64,000 nt of DNA. It comes from Clostridia bacterium (lineage in GTDB: Bacteria; Bacillota_A; Clostridia; Christensenellales; Aristaeellaceae). Shown here one piece after another: positions 61,927-64,000 of the stretch; position 1 is the stretch's first letter, and each line of letters starts with the position of its first letter. Position numbers and translations under genes: made by a program. Below the pieces are notes generated by a model that was not told the DNA's origin, did not search any database, and was given only the letters and a program-made list of their open reading frames with translations. The stretch covers positions 1-64,000 of the forward strand of contig JAFXSH010000174.1 of assembly GCA_017525805.1 (NCBI GenBank). Reading direction: 5' to 3'.

Positions 61927-62736
61927 CTAATCAGTTATTTTGCTGTTGTATAAAGGGCCCAGGGCGGCATAGCGCCGGGTGATCCATTTGCAGATGCCGT
62001 CCAGACCGGGATAGATCATACGCTCGGAAATGTTGATGTAGTCCAGTTTATCGCGAATTTCCAGCTTCACCTTGGCGGGGATCACAATGCGGCGGAAGCA
62101 CTCGGCGGCCCCGGGCAGGGTGTCCAGGGTGACGGTGGGATCGCTGCACAGGGAAAACAGGGCGTATTGATTGGCGATGCGGTTCACCGCGCTGGCGGGC
62201 TCGAAAAATAAACCGAAGGGATTGGAGGAAACAGCCTTCAGCGCGTCGAACCCATCCCCGACCCGGTCCATCATTTCCATGCTGAAAATGTTGCACCGCT
62301 CCGCTGTCAGCATGTCCTTGAGCCGGTCCGGCAGCAGCAGGTTCATCTGGTCCACGTTCACGCACCAGATCACCCCGTCCCGGTCGTAGGCGGTCTGATC
62401 TTCTGTGGCGAAATGGGCGGCTACCAGGGGAGAATAGGTCCAGTCCAGCAGGCGGGTGGGCAGGCCGAACTGCTGGGCCATGGCCAATAGCTGCCAGAAG
62501 GAAGCGACGGCGTGCAGATCGGCGTAGCCGTACTTTTTGAAGGACCGCAGCATGGGTTTTTCCAGCGTCAGATCGTGGCCGCAGGCCCGGTTCAGGCTGG
62601 GCAGCAATCCCCAGCGGATATCCGCCATGCCCCGATACACGCAGTTGTTGCGGTAGCGCAGGATGGTGGGGTCCCATACGTCCTGAAAAATGGCGGACTG
62701 TAAGCCCTCCCAGTCCCGGATCACGGTTTCCTGCAA
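61927..62736 (-). CDS. FRG-domain protein
   Basis: A 269-residue protein. VYRGMADIRWGLLPSLNRACG is the FRG motif (Phe/Tyr-Arg-Gly), followed by LLAMAQQFGLPTRLLDWTYSPLVAAHFATED, the second conserved part. FRG proteins are widespread and of unknown biochemistry; some lie in defence islands. The TTG start at 62736 is chosen because AAGGGGG lies six bases upstream; the ATG at 62763 lacks a site. It is divergent from queH with about 40 bases between. Confidence 0.8.
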   Translation of the reverse strand: MQETVIRDWEGLQSAIFQDVWDPTILRYRNNCVYRGMADIRWGLLPSLNRACGHDLTLEKPMLRSFKKYGYADLHAVASFWQLLAMAQQFGLPTRLLDWTYSPLVAAHFATEDQTAYDRDGVIWCVNVDQMNLLLPDRLKDMLTAERCNIFSMEMMDRVGDGFDALKAVSSNPFGLFFEPASAVNRIANQYALFSLCSDPTVTLDTLPGAAECFRRIVIPAKVKLEIRDKLDYINISERMIYPGLDGICKWITRRYAALGPLYNSKITD

Positions 62737-62775
62737 AGAGATGACCCCCTTTTTTATCAACATAGCGGAGGCAAT

Positions 62776-63372
62776 ATGAAGCGAAATTACCAAACCGAAA
62801 TGGAAGAAGAAATCGAGCGTTTAGCGGGCCGGCGGCCTACCCTGCTGCTGCACAGCTGCTGCGGCCCCTGTTCCAGCGCGGTGCTGGAAAGGCTGGCGGC
62901 CCATTTCCAGGTGACGGTGCTGTATTACAACCCCAACATCGAGCCGGAGGAGGAATACCGCCACCGTTTGTCCGAGCAGGAGCGGCTGTTATCGCTGCTG
63001 CCGGGAAACGTGGAACTGCTGCCCTGTGATTACGACCACGCCGCCTTCGCCGCGTTCGCGGAGGGCATGGCGGACTGCCCAGAGGGGGGAGAAAGGTGCC
63101 TTTGCTGCTTCGCCCTGCGGCTTACGGAAACCGCCCGCCAGGCCAAAGCCCACGGCTTTGAATACTTTACCACCACCCTGTCCGTCAGCCCCCACAAGAA
63201 CGCGGACAACGTGAACCGCATCGGCGAGGCCGCCGGACGGGAGGCGGGGGTCAAGTACCTGATGGCCGATTTCAAAAAGAAAAACGGCTATCTGCGCTCC
63301 CTGCAATTATCCAAGGAATACGATCTGTACCGGCAGGATTACTGCGGATGCCAGTACAGCAAACGGGGCTGA
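62776..63372 (+). CDS. queH: Epoxyqueuosine reductase QueH
   Basis: A 198-residue enzyme for the last step of queuosine synthesis in tRNA. It carries the cluster-binding cysteine motifs HSCCGPCSS (residues 26-34), ERCLCCFALRL and DYCGCQYS. YNPNIEPEEEYRHRLSEQERLL and VSPHKNADNVNRIG are further family segments. QueH is the non-homologous alternative to QueG. GGAGG lies before the ATG. It converges with birA, three bases away. Confidence 0.95.
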   Translation: MKRNYQTEMEEEIERLAGRRPTLLLHSCCGPCSSAVLERLAAHFQVTVLYYNPNIEPEEEYRHRLSEQERLLSLLPGNVELLPCDYDHAAFAAFAEGMADCPEGGERCLCCFALRLTETARQAKAHGFEYFTTTLSVSPHKNADNVNRIGEAAGREAGVKYLMADFKKKNGYLRSLQLSKEYDLYRQDYCGCQYSKRG

Positions 63373-63374
63373 AG

Positions 63375-64000
63375 CTACAACAGTCCCTCGAACATTCCGC
63401 TCCCCAGCGTCACTTCCCCGGTGCGCAGGATATGGGGGCCCGTATCGTCCTCGATCATCAGGCCGCCGTCCGGGGCCACGCCAGTGACCCGGGCGGTTTT
63501 TTCCTGCCCATTCTGCGTATAGCGGATGGTTTGCCCTGTCAGGGGCATACGCTTGCGGTAAGCGTCCAACATCGCGGGATCGTCGGGCTGTTCCAGGCCG
63601 TCCAGGATATACCGGGCGATTCGGCCCGCCAGCGTGGGGGCTTCTATGGGTACGTCCAGCGCTCCGGCGGGACCGGCCTCCGGGGGAAACCCGCCTGGGG
63701 GCGTGCGCAGATTCACGCCAATGCCGATGATCACCGGACCCCCCAGCCCCTCGGCTAAAATACCGCAGACTTTTTTTCCTCGAACGAACAGGTCGTTCAC
63801 CCACTTGATCTTGGGCTGCAAGCCGGTCATGTCCTCAATGGCCCGGCACACCGCCACGGCAGCCAACACGGTGATCAGGCCGCAGTCCGTACCCTCTGGG
63901 GGCGCGGCAAGCAAACTCATATACAGCCCCGTGCCGGGAGGTGATACGAAGCTCCGGCCCAGGCGTCCCCGGCCCGCCGTTTGGCTGTCCGCCGTCAAAA
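63375..64000 (-). CDS. birA: Biotin-protein ligase (5' end outside the window)
   Basis: The C-terminal 208 residues of a biotin ligase. The biotinyl-AMP-binding motif appears as QTAGRGRLGRSF, followed by KIKWVNDLFVRGKKVCGILAE and the C-terminal DDTGPHILRTGEVTLGSG, a small SH3-like domain. The frame is open to the window edge; the TTG at 63998 is inside the coding part, so the start lies beyond 64000. Whether an N-terminal DNA-binding domain exists cannot be seen. Confidence 0.93.
   Translation of the reverse strand, partial: LTADSQTAGRGRLGRSFVSPPGTGLYMSLLAAPPEGTDCGLITVLAAVAVCRAIEDMTGLQPKIKWVNDLFVRGKKVCGILAEGLGGPVIIGIGVNLRTPPGGFPPEAGPAGALDVPIEAPTLAGRIARYILDGLEQPDDPAMLDAYRKRMPLTGQTIRYTQNGQEKTARVTGVAPDGGLMIEDDTGPHILRTGEVTLGSGMFEGLL

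Overview
The window looks like the chromosome of a GC-rich, low-complexity-tolerant Gram-positive anaerobe of the class Clostridia, probably gut- or rumen-associated. The signs are strong AGGAGG-type ribosome binding sites with many GTG and TTG starts, a T-box leader in front of valS, an ECF thiamine transporter under a TPP riboswitch, a yabM-yabN-hup-rqcP cluster, a TM1266-type [FeFe]-hydrogenase-associated regulator, DnaD and DnaC-like primosome genes, and sortase/pilin-like surface genes. The genus cannot be fixed from the sequence alone. No rRNA, tRNA, CRISPR array, prophage or intact transposase was seen.

Layout. 0-6.3 kb: the end of a DUF177 gene and rpmF; a valine T-box controlling a tiny membrane protein and valS; a MazEF-like toxin-antitoxin pair with an operator on its promoter; then rsmH-rsmI. 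6.3-26.7 kb: a mixed-strand region with a GH127 glycosidase, a flippase, a TM1266 regulator plus solute-binding protein behind a structured leader, an HD protein, a polyphosphate:AMP phosphotransferase, prfC, secreted and leucine-rich proteins, two XRE regulators, a secreted metallo-beta-lactamase-fold protein, a GNAT enzyme, a CNNM-type transporter, a threonine aldolase, and a PII-like protein coupled to a cation/proton antiporter. 26.7-29.4 kb: a self-regulated TetR-MFS-CPBP operon. 29.6-33 kb: a drug/metabolite transporter, then DnaD and DnaC-like genes in overlapping order.

33.0-39.1 kb is the most unusual stretch. One co-directional run encodes a signal-peptidase-fold protein without its catalytic serine, a class C sortase-fold protein without its catalytic histidine and cysteine, a pilin-like protein with a long Pro-Thr stalk and no LPXTG anchor, a family-5 solute-binding protein with acidic Asp-Trp tails, a coiled-coil protein, and an intact signal peptidase I. 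This looks like a surface-assembly system built around two degenerate processing enzymes. A second secreted protein with the same Asp-Trp tract lies between gyrB and gyrA at 53.2-54.8 kb.

39.1-48 kb, mostly minus strand: DUF523, deoD, an APH(3')-type kinase, a P-loop kinase-dUTPase fusion and yfbR (nucleotide salvage and sanitation), then the divergent TPP riboswitch-thiT unit and the yab cluster. 48-64 kb: a BspA-like lipoprotein, a PIN/UPF0175 toxin-antitoxin pair, gyrA and gyrB, mscL-HAD, psuG, two Nudix genes, a phosphodiesterase, an RNase PH-RdgB fusion, an FRG protein, queH and the 3' part of birA.

Several families of dispersed palindromic repeats lie between genes: four copies of a GGGGGAAACC hairpin, two copies of a GTGTGGAG element, a 165-bp near-perfect palindrome that supplies the end of one gene, and two dense hairpin clusters. 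They are the main sign of past mobile-element activity.
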